Shown: positions 27,949 to 38,563, counted from the stretch's first letter. The stretch is 64,000 bases of DNA from Rhizobium sp. 18055 (GCF_902706285.1 NZ_CACSKD010000005.1:124001-188000); one strand, 5' to 3'. Numbers and translations are program-made. Notes: a model not told the origin generated them from the sequence alone.

Positions 27949-28674
27949 TCAGGGTCTGTGCGCCGCGCCGCTGGCAACGACCGGACCTGTCGGTGCGCCG
28001 GTGGGCGAGCCGCCGAAAGGCTCGAGGCTGACCGCAAAGGTGGTGCCGTCGCCGATGCTCGAGCGCATCTCGACCGGGATCACCAGCTCGCCATCACCAC
28101 CCTTGCCAGCCGCAAAGACGCCGAGCGACTTCGGCGTGCCGTCTCCGGGGATCATCCAGAGCTCCAGCGACTTCTCTTCCGGCTTGCCTGCGGCAACCGG
28201 GATGATCCGCATCCGTCCTGTCTGCGCTTCATAAGAGGCGAGCAGATTGACCTGGCTTGCCGGCGCCGACAATTCGGCGACCAGCGGCGCGCCGGGCTTG
28301 GGCGGCGCGACGGTGGCGAATGTCAGGGCCAGCGATGCGGCCGTGACAATCAGCGAGGCGGCCGTGAAGGACCGCCAGAAGGTGACGGAGTTCCACAGGC
28401 CGGCGCTTTGCGGGCCTGCTTTCTGCGCTGTGCCGAACAGACGTGCCTCGACCTGCTTGAAGGTTTCCTGGCTGGGGGTGACCACGTCGTAATCGTCATT
28501 GAAGGTCGAGAGGTTTGCCTCCCATCGGCTGACGATGGCGGCAAAGGGGCGGTCGACCCGCATGCGGTCCTCGACGACCCGCCGATCCTTGAAGGAGAGA
28601 ACGCCGAGCACGTACTCGCCTGCGAGCACTTCATCCCGGGAGCGGCCCCCCTTGCTTTGATCGGACGATGTCAT
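27949..28674 (-). CDS. RskA-like anti-sigma factor
   Basis: A 241-residue membrane anti-sigma factor. Residues 15-55 match the zinc-less anti-sigma domain (EYVLGVLSFKDRRVVEDRM), one membrane helix lies near 100-122, and the remainder is a periplasmic RskA-type domain ending GTTFAVSLEPFGGSP. It should hold the sigma factor encoded just upstream at the membrane until a signal triggers its release. Its ATG overlaps the sigma stop codon (ATGA), so both are translated together. Confidence 0.85.
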   Translation of the reverse strand: MTSSDQSKGGRSRDEVLAGEYVLGVLSFKDRRVVEDRMRVDRPFAAIVSRWEANLSTFNDDYDVVTPSQETFKQVEARLFGTAQKAGPQSAGLWNSVTFWRSFTAASLIVTAASLALTFATVAPPKPGAPLVAELSAPASQVNLLASYEAQTGRMRIIPVAAGKPEEKSLELWMIPGDGTPKSLGVFAAGKGGDGELVIPVEMRSSIGDGTTFAVSLEPFGGSPTGAPTGPVVASGAAHRP

Positions 28675-29210
28675 CGTTCCATGCACTCTCTCAGCTTCAA
28701 TAGGCTGCGTCGCAGCCATGTGCGCATCGTGTTCAAGGGCACTCCGAATTGTTCGGCGAGTTCCTGGTAGCTCAGTCCCTCGACATAAGCCCGTCTCACT
28801 GCCACCGCGCGATCAGCTTCCAACTGTTCCATGCAGCTGTCAATCCGCCTTCCTTCATCCCGGATCACAGTCTGCTCTTCCGGATTGAGTTCGCCATCGG
28901 CAAGATCGTATGCACTGTCCAGTTCGTCGGCCACAGGCTTGCGACTTCGCAACGTGTCGATGGCCTGGTTGCGCGCAATCGCCGCAAGCCAGGACGACGG
29001 TGTCCCTGCCGTGACCGCAAAGGCCGCAGCGCGCTGCCAGATCTTGATGTAGATCTCCTGCAGCGCTTCCTCGGCCTCTGTCCGGTCTTTCAAGATACGC
29101 AGGCAGATGGCAAAAAGTTTCGGGCCTGTCTCGCGATAAAGGACCGCAAAGGCCTTGCGATCGCGCATTGCAACCCGGCCGATCAGTCCTGCGATTTCCT
29201 CGCTCGTCAT
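28671..29210 (-). CDS. ECF RNA polymerase sigma factor (SigK-like)
   Basis: A 179-residue extracytoplasmic-function sigma factor. Region 2 includes ILKDRTEAEEALQEIYIKIW and region 4 includes GLSYQELAEQFGVPLNTMRT with the helix-turn-helix and a following RTWLRRSLLKLREC. The start at 29210 is the only sensible one: the frame remains open far upstream, but across the antisense of argB. Paired with an RskA-type anti-sigma and a fasciclin gene, it probably answers envelope or oxidative stress. Confidence 0.88.
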   Translation of the reverse strand: MTSEEIAGLIGRVAMRDRKAFAVLYRETGPKLFAICLRILKDRTEAEEALQEIYIKIWQRAAAFAVTAGTPSSWLAAIARNQAIDTLRSRKPVADELDSAYDLADGELNPEEQTVIRDEGRRIDSCMEQLEADRAVAVRRAYVEGLSYQELAEQFGVPLNTMRTWLRRSLLKLRECMER

Positions 29211-29372
29211 GCGGCGCCTCTTCCCTATGCGATTTCCTAAGTAAGGGTGTTCTGCAGCACTTGGCAAGTCGCGGCAGTGCAGGCAAATAGCGCAAACTAA
29301 TGCGGCGCCGATTATTCCATCTGTCAAAAACTTGGGATAAAAGGCCGCAATCCAATTCCCGCGGGGTATCCG

Positions 29373-30260
29373 ATGACCGAGACCGAAAGCGAACTTCAGG
29401 CACGGCTGCTGGCGAAGGCCCTGCCCTTCATGCAGCGTTACGAGAACAAGACGATCGTCGTGAAATATGGCGGCCATGCGATGGGCAATCCCGAGCTCGG
29501 CAAGGCGTTTGCCAGCGATATCGCTTTGCTGAAGCAATCCGGCGTCAACCCGATCGTCGTCCACGGCGGCGGTCCGCAGATCGGCGCGATGCTGAACAAG
29601 ATGGGGATCGAATCGAAGTTCGAAGGGGGCTTGCGCGTCACCGACGCCAAGACCGTCGAGATCGTCGAAATGGTTCTCGCCGGCTCGATCAACAAGGAAA
29701 TCGTCGCGCTGATCAACCAGACGGGCGAATGGGCGATCGGCCTTTGCGGCAAGGACGGCAACATGGTCTTCGCCGAAAAGGCCCGCAAGACCATCAAGGA
29801 CCCGGATTCCAACATCGAGCGCGTGCTCGATCTCGGTTTCGTCGGTGAGGTCGTCGAAGTCGACCGGACGCTGATCGACCTTCTGGCCCGCTCCGAGATG
29901 ATCCCTGTCATCGCGCCCGTGGCCCCCGGCCGCGACGGCGCCACCTACAACATCAATGCCGACACCTTTGCCGGTGCGATTGCCGGTGCGCTCAACGCGA
30001 CCCGGCTGCTGTTCCTCACCGACGTTCCCGGCGTGCTCGACAAGCAGGGCAACCTGATCAAGGAACTGTCGGTCTCGCAGGCACACCAGCTGATCGCCGA
30101 TGGCACGATTTCGGGCGGCATGATCCCGAAGGTCGAGACCTGCATCGATGCGATCAAGGCCGGCGTCCAGGGCGTCGTCATCCTGAACGGCAAGACCGCG
30201 CATTCCGTGCTGCTCGAAATCTTCACCGAACACGGCGCTGGAACGCTGATCATTCCCTGA
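29373..30260 (+). CDS. argB: Acetylglutamate kinase
   Basis: A 295-residue amino-acid kinase that phosphorylates N-acetyl-glutamate, the second and often feedback-controlled step of arginine synthesis. The N-terminal [10 protein letters not shown] and [10 protein letters not shown] loops bind ATP phosphates and substrate; [14 protein letters not shown] near the C-terminus is typical of the family. The long N-terminal helix (residues 3-22) is characteristic of arginine-sensitive hexameric enzymes. It is divergent from the sigma gene. Confidence 0.96.
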   Translation: MTETESELQARLLAKALPFMQRYENKTIVVKYGGHAMGNPELGKAFASDIALLKQSGVNPIVVHGGGPQIGAMLNKMGIESKFEGGLRVTDAKTVEIVEMVLAGSINKEIVALINQTGEWAIGLCGKDGNMVFAEKARKTIKDPDSNIERVLDLGFVGEVVEVDRTLIDLLARSEMIPVIAPVAPGRDGATYNINADTFAGAIAGALNATRLLFLTDVPGVLDKQGNLIKELSVSQAHQLIADGTISGGMIPKVETCIDAIKAGVQGVVILNGKTAHSVLLEIFTEHGAGTLIIP

Positions 30261-30417
30261 TCCTTGCTTCACGCAACGCCCGGCGGAAACCGCTTGACGC
30301 TTTTCCCGGCATTGCTTCAGCCCGCGGCGGTAACGACCGCCGCGGCGCATTGCTCGACCGGCGGCCATGGTCGCATTCCGGATTTCAATCGATCGCCGCC
30401 CATGCCATAAGGCTGGC

Positions 30418-31125
30418 ATGACCAAGATAGATCGCACCCCGACCAAATCCGACTTTTCGCATGTCACAGAGTGGGTGTTCGATCTCGACAACACGCTCTA
30501 TCCGCACAGCGTCAATCTGTTCGCGCAGATCGACAAGAACATGACGGCCTATGTCTCGACGCTGCTGCAGATGGAGCGCGACGAGGCACGCAAGCTGCAG
30601 AAGCAGTATTATCTCGATCACGGGACGACGCTGCAGGGGCTGATGATCCACCACGGCGTCGATCCGAACGACTTCCTTGAGAAGGCGCATGCGATCGACT
30701 ATTCCAGCCTGACCGAACAGCCGGAACTGGGAGCTGCGATCAGGGCATTGCCGGGGCGCAAGTTCATCTTCACCAATGGCAGCGTCAGGCACGCCGAAAT
30801 GGCGGCCGGCGCGCTCGGCATTCTCGATCATTTCGACGATATCTTCGACATCGTGGCCGCAGACTTCGTGCCGAAGCCGGCGCAGGCGACCTACGACAAG
30901 TTCACCGAACTGAAGCGGGTCGAGACGACGAAAGCCGCGATGTTCGAAGACCTGCCGCGCAACCTGGTTGCTCCGAAGGCGCTCGGCATGCAGACGGTTC
31001 TGCTGGTGCCCAACAACCTCGAGGACACCGTCGTCGAATGGTGGGAAAAGACCAGCGGCGACGATGATCACATCGACTTCGTGACCGACGATCTCACTGA
31101 TTTCCTTGAGAAGATTAACGGCTAG
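30418..31125 (+). CDS. HAD-family pyrimidine 5'-nucleotidase
   Basis: A 235-residue haloacid-dehalogenase-fold phosphatase of the pyrimidine 5'-nucleotidase (SDT1-like) type. The nucleophile motif is FDLDNTLYP, motif II is FTNGS and the acidic motif is MFEDLPRN. It should dephosphorylate nucleoside monophosphates or similar small phosphates. The start at 30418 has AAGG upstream; a longer reading starting at 30367 adds residues outside the domain. It follows argB by 157 bp. Confidence 0.82.
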   Translation: MTKIDRTPTKSDFSHVTEWVFDLDNTLYPHSVNLFAQIDKNMTAYVSTLLQMERDEARKLQKQYYLDHGTTLQGLMIHHGVDPNDFLEKAHAIDYSSLTEQPELGAAIRALPGRKFIFTNGSVRHAEMAAGALGILDHFDDIFDIVAADFVPKPAQATYDKFTELKRVETTKAAMFEDLPRNLVAPKALGMQTVLLVPNNLEDTVVEWWEKTSGDDDHIDFVTDDLTDFLEKING

Positions 31126-31235
31126 GTTACGAAATTTTCATCCAGCTTACCGATGTTTAATTGGGCAATTCGGGTCGGCCGCCCTACCTTTTGGTTTGTG
31201 ATCCCCAATGAGATTACACACTGAAAGGAATTCAA

Positions 31236-31877
31236 ATGTCTCGCAACAAGCTGATACTGGCCGCACTTTCCTCCGTCCTGATCGTCGGTGCCGCAGCCGG
31301 CAGCAGTTTTGCCGCGCCCGGCGACAAGCACAAGCATCCGCCCAAGCCCCACCACATGATGATGGGCGGCGGTCCGCGCGGACCTATGATGCGCGAAGTC
31401 GTGTTCGTTCGCATGCTGCAGCAGTTCGACACCAACAAGGACGGCCAGATCTCCAAGGACGAAGCCAAGAATGGCATGGAGACGATCTTCGCCGCCATCG
31501 ACACAGACAAGGACGGCTCGCTGACGCCAGGCGAGATCCGCAAGTATCACGAAGCGCAGATGGCCAAGGCCAAGGCGCCGGCCGACGACATGGCAGCCGA
31601 TGACGATGCCGCCCCTGCGCCGCCGCCTGCCGATGCCGACGCCGGCCAGCCCGCGCCGCCGCAGGATGAAGCCAACCGCGGCCCCGGCCGCCACGGCATG
31701 CGCGGTCCCGGCATGATCCGCGAACTGATGATCATGCAGCGCATCGACACCGACGAGAACGGCCAGATTTCCAAGCAGGAAGCCGAAGCCGCCTTCGACA
31801 AGTTCTTCACGCGGATGGACAGCAACAAGGACGGCACAATCTCGATCGCCGACATGCCGGACCGTCCGTTCCTGTAA
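31236..31877 (+). CDS. Secreted EF-hand calcium-binding protein
   Basis: A 213-residue exported protein with a signal peptide (cleavage after SFA near residue 26), a His-rich start (KHKHPPKPHH) and four EF-hand loops at about 65-76, 89-100, 171-182 and 195-206. Each has Asp at positions 1, 3 and mostly 5; the last ends in Asp where Glu is usual. A Pro/Ala/Asp-rich linker (120-150) separates two pairs, giving a calmodulin-like shape in the periplasm. The role is unknown. The start follows GAAAGGAATTC. Confidence 0.82.
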   Translation: MSRNKLILAALSSVLIVGAAAGSSFAAPGDKHKHPPKPHHMMMGGGPRGPMMREVVFVRMLQQFDTNKDGQISKDEAKNGMETIFAAIDTDKDGSLTPGEIRKYHEAQMAKAKAPADDMAADDDAAPAPPPADADAGQPAPPQDEANRGPGRHGMRGPGMIRELMIMQRIDTDENGQISKQEAEAAFDKFFTRMDSNKDGTISIADMPDRPFL

Positions 31878-31902
31878 GGACTGGCATTGCTGAAATGACA
31901 GG

Positions 31903-31931
31903 GCCCGTCGCGATCTCCGCGGCGGGCTTTT
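31903..31931 (+). terminator. Terminator after EF-hand gene
   Basis: GCCCGTCGCG and CGCGGCGGGC form a 10-bp stem with one G-T pair and a 5-nt loop, followed by TTTTCTGTTT. Confidence 0.85.
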
Positions 31932-32023
31932 CTGTTTGTGATGCACTCACAGGCGTCGCCGGATATTTGCCCCACGATTGAAATACCCAACTTGTTAGGT
32001 TATCGTACTCCCTGGTTACGGTT

Positions 32024-32239
32024 TTGCGCCGATATGGAATGCGCTTCGTCATCTATACGGCCGATCACGAGCCACCCCACGTTCATGTCGTCGGCGATGG
32101 TGAAGCGCGCATCGACATTCTCGACCTCAAGGTCATCACGCAAGGCGGGATGTCCGACGGGGACGTGCGTCACGCGATGGACGTGGTAGCAGCGAACCGG
32201 CAATTGTTTCTCGATACCTGGAGACAGTATCATGGTTGA
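32024..32239 (+). CDS. DUF4160 protein
   Basis: A protein of about 71 residues with the DUF4160 core RFVIYTADHEPPHVHVVGDGEA. It begins with TTG at 32024 (or ATG at 32039); family members normally start MPTVLR, and here the in-frame codons just before read CTG GTT ACG GTT TTG CGC, so the usual ATG position holds CTG. A possible promoter (TTGAAA 31978-31983, TATCGT 32001-32006) would start near 32012. Its stop overlaps the DUF2442 start by 8 bp. Function unknown; pairs of these families are often discussed as toxin-antitoxin-like. Confidence 0.65.
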   Translation: MRRYGMRFVIYTADHEPPHVHVVGDGEARIDILDLKVITQGGMSDGDVRHAMDVVAANRQLFLDTWRQYHG

Positions 32240-32645
32240 GATCACCGACGCAGAACTGGCCGCGGCCAAGCGACGCTGGGAGACAGAGCGCGCCGAGCGG
32301 CCAATTCCCACGTCCGTCCGGTTCGACAGTGTATCCGAACGCGTCATCGTCGAATTCACGAATGGCGCGTCCTTCCTGTTCCCGGCCCGCGCGCTGCAGG
32401 GACTGGAAGAAGCATCCGCCGCCCAGTTGGCCGAGGTAGAACTGCTCGGAGAAACCGGGCTGCATTGGGAGAGCCTCGATGCGGACTATACGATCGCGGG
32501 CTTGATGAGCGGCATTTTCGGCACGAAGACGTTCATGGACGCCCAGCGTCGTGGAGGGCAATCCCGATCGGCGGCCAAAATAGCCGCCAGCCGGGTCAAT
32601 GGCGCCAGGGGCGGTCGCCCCAAAAAAACCGAGGACGGTTCGTAG
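32232..32645 (+). CDS. DUF2442 protein with basic C-terminal tail
   Basis: A 137-residue protein. Residues 25-95 match DUF2442 (RVIVEFTNGASFLFPARALQ, then GLHWESLDADYTIAGLMSG). The last 25 residues are basic and Gly-rich (RVNGARGGRPKKTEDGS), suggesting nucleic-acid contact. The first 8 bp overlap DUF4160, so the two are cotranslated. DUF2442 partners are thought to bind DNA or neutralise the partner in some systems; here that is inference. Confidence 0.7.
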   Translation: MVEITDAELAAAKRRWETERAERPIPTSVRFDSVSERVIVEFTNGASFLFPARALQGLEEASAAQLAEVELLGETGLHWESLDADYTIAGLMSGIFGTKTFMDAQRRGGQSRSAAKIAASRVNGARGGRPKKTEDGS

Positions 32646-32699
32646 TCGGCGCTGCATGGCGGTCTTGCCGCCGCCATGACATGATCTGCTTTCGCGCCG

Positions 32700-33566
32700 C
32701 TATTCAGGGTGCTCGTAGAAATCCTGGATGATCTTCCAGGCGGCATCGGCGGTATCGACGAAGCTGATCAGGTCGATATCATCGGGGGCGATGGTGCCGA
32801 ATTCGGCGAGCGCCTCGAAATTGATGATGTTCCTCCAGAACTTTTCGCCGAACAGGATGAGCGGCATCTTTTCCATGCGGCCGGTCTGGATCAGCGTCAG
32901 GCATTCGAAGAATTCGTCGAGCGTGCCGAAGCCACCGGGGAAGACGGTGATGGCCTTGGCGCGGACCATGAAATGCATCTTGCGGATGGCGAAATAGTGG
33001 AAATTGAAGCTCAGCTCCGGCGTGACGTAGACGTTCGGGGCCTGCTCGTGCGGCAGCACGATGTTGAGGCCGATCGACGGGGCTCCCTCGTCGGCAGCGC
33101 CGCGGTTTCCCGCTTCCATGACGCCGGGGCCGCCGCCGGTGACGACGACATATTCATGGAAATCGAAGCCGGCAGCGTATTTCGAGCAGAGACGGGCGAA
33201 CTTGCGAGCCTCGTCGTAATAGACCGAGGCGGCCTCCAGATTGGCGCGCTGTAGCTCGTTGCGGGCGGCCCATGCGCTCTGGCCGGGGGCCGGGATGCGG
33301 GCGCCGCCGAACATGACGACCGTCGATTTGATGCCGCGCTCGGTGAGCAGCATTTCCGGCTTCATCAGTTCCAGTTGCAGGCGGATCGGCCGCAACTCTT
33401 CGCGGCAGAGGAAATCCTCGTCGGCATAGGCAAGGCGATAGGCCGGCGACAGGGTCTGCGGCGTCTTCGGCACGGCCTGGGCGCGCTGCTTGTCGGTCTC
33501 GCTCGATTTCAACGGGTCCCAAACGCCATCCTTGCGCCGCAGCCTGCCGTTCTTTGCCTTTGCCAT
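32700..33566 (-). CDS. LOG-family protein (TIGR00730-like)
   Basis: A 288-residue Rossmann-fold protein of the LOG family (often misnamed lysine decarboxylase). The signature motifs are GGGPGVMEAGNRGA and PGGFGTLDE. LOG enzymes hydrolyse nucleoside monophosphate N-glycosidic bonds; in plants and some bacteria they release cytokinins. The N-terminal 100 residues are longer than in minimal LOG proteins and are basic. The start at 33566 has GGAAAGGCATTGG upstream. Substrate cannot be told from sequence. Confidence 0.82.
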   Translation of the reverse strand: MAKAKNGRLRRKDGVWDPLKSSETDKQRAQAVPKTPQTLSPAYRLAYADEDFLCREELRPIRLQLELMKPEMLLTERGIKSTVVMFGGARIPAPGQSAWAARNELQRANLEAASVYYDEARKFARLCSKYAAGFDFHEYVVVTGGGPGVMEAGNRGAADEGAPSIGLNIVLPHEQAPNVYVTPELSFNFHYFAIRKMHFMVRAKAITVFPGGFGTLDEFFECLTLIQTGRMEKMPLILFGEKFWRNIINFEALAEFGTIAPDDIDLISFVDTADAAWKIIQDFYEHPE

Positions 33567-33757
33567 TCCAATGCCTTTCCGTCCCGCCGGCAGTTGCTGC
33601 CGGTATGTCGTTGCACGTCGGTTATCGGGAGCGTGAACCTGTCCCGAAAAATCATTCCATTTTAGCCCTGCATGCGATAGAGCAGATCGCATTCCGCCAA
33701 TCACAATACCCGGAGGCTTCGGCCTCCACGATAAAGATCGAAGTTTAAGGAATTCTC

Positions 33758-34612
<855 letters not shown>

Positions 34613-34627
34613 CAAGATCATCGGTTT

Positions 34628-34682
34628 CCGGCGCCCCGCATATCGTGGCGCCGGGATGCCGATCGCCGGGCATCCGCCCGGC
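34628..34682 (+). repeat. Two GC-rich hairpins between dapD and dapE
   Basis: CCGGCGCC/GGCGCCGG (34628-34635 with 34647-34654) and GCCGGG/CCCGGC (34665-34670 with 34677-34682). Neither is followed by a T-run, so read-through into dapE is likely, with mRNA processing possible. Confidence 0.5.
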
Positions 34683-34762
34683 ATGATGGACGGCCCATTT
34701 CAACAGGGCGGCACTGCCGCCTTGCCTTTTCTTTGCCATTACCGCCGGATAGTTGCATTGCC

Positions 34763-35956
34763 ATGACCGCTACAGATCCCGTTGCCAATCTCCAGACCCT
34801 GATTCGCTGCCCGTCCGTGACGCCCGCCGAAGGCGGGGCGCTTTCGGCGCTGGAAGCGATGCTGTCCCCGCTCGGCTTCAAGGTGGACAAGATGAAGGCG
34901 ACGGAGCCGGGTACGCCCGATATCGAAAACCTCTATGCCCGCCTCGGCACCGACGGACCGCATCTGATGTTTGCCGGGCATACCGACGTGGTGCCTGTCG
35001 GCGACGAGGCCGCCTGGACGCATCCTCCCTTTGCCGCCACGATATCGGGTGGCGAGATGTTCGGCCGCGGTGCCGTCGACATGAAGGGCGGCATTGCCTG
35101 CTTCGTGGCCGCTGTCGCCCGCCACATCGAAAAGCATGGGCCGCCGAAAGGCTCGGTGTCGTTCCTGATCACCGGCGACGAGGAAGGCCCGGCGATCAAC
35201 GGCACCACCAAGCTGCTCAGCTGGGCGGCCGAGCGCGGCGAGCGCTGGGATGCCTGCCTTGTCGGCGAGCCGACCAACCCGGATACGCTCGGCGAGATGA
35301 TCAAGATCGGCCGCCGCGGCTCGCTGTCCGGCAAGATTACGGTGCACGGCGTACAGGGGCATGCCGCCTATCCGCATCTGGCCGACAATGCCGTGCGTGG
35401 GATCCTGCAGCTGACGCAGGCACTGATGTATCCGGCCTTCGACGCCGGCACCGAGGATTTCCAGCCGTCCAACCTCGAAGTGACGACGATCGACGTCGGC
35501 AATCCGGCGACCAACGTGGTGCCGGCCAAGGCGACGGCGAGCTTCAACATCCGCTTCAACGACACATGGACGGCAGACAGCCTGCAGCAGGAAATCCTGC
35601 GTCGTCTGGATGCCGCTGCTAACGACGGCGTGCTGCGCCCGGGCCGCGCGACGCTCAACTACAATATCGTCTGGGCCGAGCGTCCGAGCCACGTGTTCCT
35701 GACCCGCAACAACGCGCTGATCGCCTCGCTGTCTGCGGCGATCGAGAGCGTTACCGGGCAATCGCCGAAGCTATCGACGACGGGCGGTACATCGGATGCG
35801 CGTTTCATCAAGGATTATTGCCCGGTGGTCGAATTCGGCCTTGTCGGGCAGACCATGCACATGGTCGATGAGCGCGTGGCGATCTCCGATCTCGAGCAGC
35901 TGACTGTGGTCTACGAAACATTCATCGAGCGCTGGTTCGAGAATGCCGGGATTTAA
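34763..35956 (+). CDS. dapE: Succinyl-diaminopimelate desuccinylase
   Basis: A 397-residue M20-family di-zinc amidohydrolase that removes succinate to give LL-diaminopimelate. Metal ligands appear in order: His in [10 protein letters not shown], Asp in [10 protein letters not shown], Glu-Glu in TGDEEGPA, Glu in VGEPT, and the last His in GQTMHMVDE. The GGTSDARFI stretch is typical of DapE. The ATG at 34763 fits the family length; an in-frame ATG ten codons earlier has no support. The next gene overlaps its 3' end by 14 bp. Confidence 0.95.
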   Translation: MTATDPVANLQTLIRCPSVTPAEGGALSALEAMLSPLGFKVDKMKATEPGTPDIENLYARLGTDGPHLMFAGHTDVVPVGDEAAWTHPPFAATISGGEMFGRGAVDMKGGIACFVAAVARHIEKHGPPKGSVSFLITGDEEGPAINGTTKLLSWAAERGERWDACLVGEPTNPDTLGEMIKIGRRGSLSGKITVHGVQGHAAYPHLADNAVRGILQLTQALMYPAFDAGTEDFQPSNLEVTTIDVGNPATNVVPAKATASFNIRFNDTWTADSLQQEILRRLDAAANDGVLRPGRATLNYNIVWAERPSHVFLTRNNALIASLSAAIESVTGQSPKLSTTGGTSDARFIKDYCPVVEFGLVGQTMHMVDERVAISDLEQLTVVYETFIERWFENAGI

Positions 35957-36539
35957 AGAGGTCCAATATTACCTGGCGGGGCTCTGGCTGCTGATCCGCA
36001 TGGATCCGGCCGGCTTCCGGTTTCTCGACCTGTCCGAGCGCGGCGTCAACCGCTCGTTCTGGGCCTTCGTCTGGTGCCTGCCACCAATGGGGATTTCCTG
36101 GCTCTGGTGGCGCGAGGCCTTCCTGCAGACGATGCCACCGCACACCGATGTCGGCATGCTGTTCTATTTCCGGCTGGGGCTGGTGGAGGCGGCAAACTGG
36201 TTCGTGCCGCTGGTGTTTGCCGGGCTGCTGCTGCTGGCCTTCAAGAAGGGCGAGCGCTTTGCGCCTGTCATCGTTGCCGTCAACTGGCTGGGCGTGCCGC
36301 TCTCCTACATCAACGGCCTGTTGCTGGCGCTGGTGTTCTTCGTGCCCGGCGCAATCGGCATCGTCTCGATGCTGCTGCTGGCCTTCATGCTGGCCCAGGT
36401 CTTCGCCATCGCCCGCATCCTCCGAATGATCTTCAACGGCAACGGGCTGCTGATCGGGGCGATGACGCTGGTGCTGTTCGTACCGGCGCTGATGCTGTCG
36501 GAGTATCTGCAGCGGTTTCTGGGGATCTACCCGGTTTAG
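35943..36539 (+). CDS. Conserved integral membrane protein
   Basis: A 198-residue protein with about five membrane helices (starting [17 protein letters not shown] near residue 80) and a short N-terminal amphipathic part. No catalytic motif is seen. It starts within the last 14 bp of dapE and so is translationally coupled with it. The family looks like an uncharacterised rhizobial inner-membrane protein; the layout resembles YIP1-like proteins but this is not firm. Confidence 0.65.
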   Translation: MPGFKEVQYYLAGLWLLIRMDPAGFRFLDLSERGVNRSFWAFVWCLPPMGISWLWWREAFLQTMPPHTDVGMLFYFRLGLVEAANWFVPLVFAGLLLLAFKKGERFAPVIVAVNWLGVPLSYINGLLLALVFFVPGAIGIVSMLLLAFMLAQVFAIARILRMIFNGNGLLIGAMTLVLFVPALMLSEYLQRFLGIYPV

Positions 36540-36773
36540 ACGGCGTCTTTGCCCGGAATGATCTCTCCATCCTCCTTGGTGTAGACGCCGATATCAGGAT
36601 TTTCCAGTATTTCCAGCACGACCGCCGATAGACAGCAGAGGCGCGTGCCCTTTTCTGTTACAATGATCGGGCGGGCGAGCATGGTGTCGAGCAACTGATT
36701 ATCGGTCAGCGATGACGACGGGCTGGTCGCCCGACTGACGGATTGTCGCGAGCGTTCTGGCGCGGGCGCCGTA
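36536..36773 (-). pseudogene. arsC: Remnant of arsenate reductase arsC
   Basis: Directly after truA on the minus strand, one frame reads RTLATIRQSGDQPVVI, matching the N-terminal part of glutaredoxin-dependent ArsC after the catalytic CGTSRN motif. It then shifts into another frame reading LTDNQLLDTMLARPIIVTE and GTRLCCLSAVVLEILE, the C-terminal part. About 60 codons between are gone, and the conserved PILINR stretch before the Arg-Pro is also deleted. The catalytic cysteine region (CGTSRN) is degraded to GARAR. The gene is broken by deletion and cannot make an active reductase. Confidence 0.8.
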
Positions 36774-36780
36774 CCTCGGA

Positions 36781-37587
36781 TTATGACAGACCATTGTCGG
36801 CATTCGGTGCTTCCGGCTCCCTGCGGCGATCAACGATCACGTCGGGATAATCGACCTGCATGAAATAGAGGCCATCGGGCGGCGCCACCGGGCCGCAGGC
36901 CTTGCGATCTCTGGCGTCCAGTGCTGAGCGCACGTCATCCGGCGTCCAGCGTCCCTCGCCTGCGAGCTTCAGCGTGCCGGCGAAGGAGCGGATCTGGTTG
37001 TGCAGGAAGCTTTGGGCCGTGGCGCGGATCTCGATCAGGTCGCCGGTACGGGTCACATCCAGACGGTCGAGCGTGCGGATGGGGCTGTTGGCCTGGCAAT
37101 GGGCGGAGCGGAAGGTGGTGAAATCATGCCTGCCGACCAGCATCTGGGCGGCGGCGTGCATGGCCTCGTGATCGAGCGCCTTGGCGACCCACCAGGCCTT
37201 GCCGGCCTCAAGTGCCAGCGGCGCGCGGCGGGTGATGATGCGGTAGAGATAATGGCGGCGCAGGGCGGAAAAGCGGGCGTCGAAGAATTCGCTGGTGCTC
37301 TGGACATCGAGGATGGCAACGCGCTCGCCGGCGAGCCTGAGATGGGCGTTCAGCGCATTCTGCAGCTTGAAGGGCGACCATTCCTTGGCGAGATCGGCAT
37401 GGACCACCTGGCCCATGGCGTGGACGCCGGAATCGGTGCGCCCGGCGCCGCGGATCGCCACGGTTTCACCGCTCACCGACAGGATCGCCGTTTCGATGGC
37501 GCCCTGCACGGAGGGACCGTTGTCCTGACGCTGCCAGCCGACATATTGCGATCCGTCATATTCGACGATCATCCGGTAGCGATGCAT
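36781..37587 (-). CDS. truA: tRNA pseudouridine(38-40) synthase TruA
   Basis: A 268-residue pseudouridine synthase that modifies positions 38-40 of tRNA anticodon arms. The catalytic aspartate is in [11 protein letters not shown] (about residue 52), preceded by [12 protein letters not shown]. Its start codon shares one base with the fmt stop (TGATG), so fmt and truA are coupled. The remnant of arsC follows directly. Confidence 0.95.
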   Translation of the reverse strand: MHRYRMIVEYDGSQYVGWQRQDNGPSVQGAIETAILSVSGETVAIRGAGRTDSGVHAMGQVVHADLAKEWSPFKLQNALNAHLRLAGERVAILDVQSTSEFFDARFSALRRHYLYRIITRRAPLALEAGKAWWVAKALDHEAMHAAAQMLVGRHDFTTFRSAHCQANSPIRTLDRLDVTRTGDLIEIRATAQSFLHNQIRSFAGTLKLAGEGRWTPDDVRSALDARDRKACGPVAPPDGLYFMQVDYPDVIVDRRREPEAPNADNGLS

Positions 37588-38522
37588 CAGGCGAGCCTCG
37601 TGCCTTGAGGCAAATGGGTGCCGTGCAGGAAATCCGCCGCCGCCAGCGGCTTGCCGCCGGCCTTCTGCAGCTTGGTCAGCCTGACGGCACCGGTGCCGCA
37701 GGCGACGACGAGATCATCGGTCAGCAGTTCGCCGGGAGTGCCCGTGCCGTCCGCGCGCTCGGAGCCGAGCACTTTGACGCGCTCCGGCTTGCCTGAGATC
37801 TCAAGCTCGAACCAGGCCCCCGGAAAGGGTGCCAGACCGCGGATGTGGTTGTGGACCTCGGCGGCATCGCGGGAGAAATCGATGCGCGTCTCGCTCTTGT
37901 CGATCTTCGAGGCGTAGAGCACGCCTTCATCAGGCTGCGGGGTCAGCGGCAGGTCGTCCATCTCAAGCTTCACCATCGCCTCGGCCATCGCCTTGGCGCC
38001 GGCGTACATCAGTTTGTCGTGCAGTTCACCGCCGGTCATGTTTTCGCCGATCGCGACTTCGCTGCTGATGGCGACGGCGCCGGTGTCGAGCCCCTTGTCC
38101 ATCTTCATCACCATCATGCCGGTCTTTTCATCGCCCGCCATGATTGCCCGCTGGATCGGGGCAGCCCCGCGCCAGCGCGGCAGCAGCGAGGCGTGACCGT
38201 TGTAACAGCCGTAGCGGGTACCATTGAGGATGGCTTCCGGCAGCAGCAGGCCATAGGCGACGACGACGGCGACATCGGCCTTGTGCTCGGCGAAACGTGC
38301 GCGTTCATCCGGGTCCTTGAAATTGACGGGGGTGAAGACCGGGATTCCGAGAAGCTCGGCTGCCTGATGGACCGGCGATTTCTGCAGATCGAGCCCGCGA
38401 CGGCCGCCGGGGCGCGGTGGCTGGGTGTAGACGGCCAAGATCGTGTGACCGGCATCGACAAGCATGCGCAGGGTCGGGACGGAGAACTCAGGCGTTCCCA
38501 TGAAGATGATGCGAAGAGACAT
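37587..38522 (-). CDS. fmt: Methionyl-tRNA formyltransferase
   Basis: A 311-residue enzyme that formylates initiator Met-tRNA with 10-formyl-THF. The catalytic motif is [20 protein letters not shown], preceded by [14 protein letters not shown] at the N-terminus. The deformylase gene def lies 0.8 kb away on the same strand, but a toxin-antitoxin pair sits between them, interrupting the usual def-fmt-truA order. Confidence 0.95.
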   Translation of the reverse strand: MSLRIIFMGTPEFSVPTLRMLVDAGHTILAVYTQPPRPGGRRGLDLQKSPVHQAAELLGIPVFTPVNFKDPDERARFAEHKADVAVVVAYGLLLPEAILNGTRYGCYNGHASLLPRWRGAAPIQRAIMAGDEKTGMMVMKMDKGLDTGAVAISSEVAIGENMTGGELHDKLMYAGAKAMAEAMVKLEMDDLPLTPQPDEGVLYASKIDKSETRIDFSRDAAEVHNHIRGLAPFPGAWFELEISGKPERVKVLGSERADGTGTPGELLTDDLVVACGTGAVRLTKLQKAGGKPLAAADFLHGTHLPQGTRLA

Positions 38523-38563
38523 TGTGTGCCGCCAGTCTTTGGCCTTGCGGCCAATCTTGAAGA

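Noticed and set aside
29211..30494. Upstream extension of the ECF sigma frame
   Set aside because: It runs antisense through argB and the sigma domains begin only at 29210.
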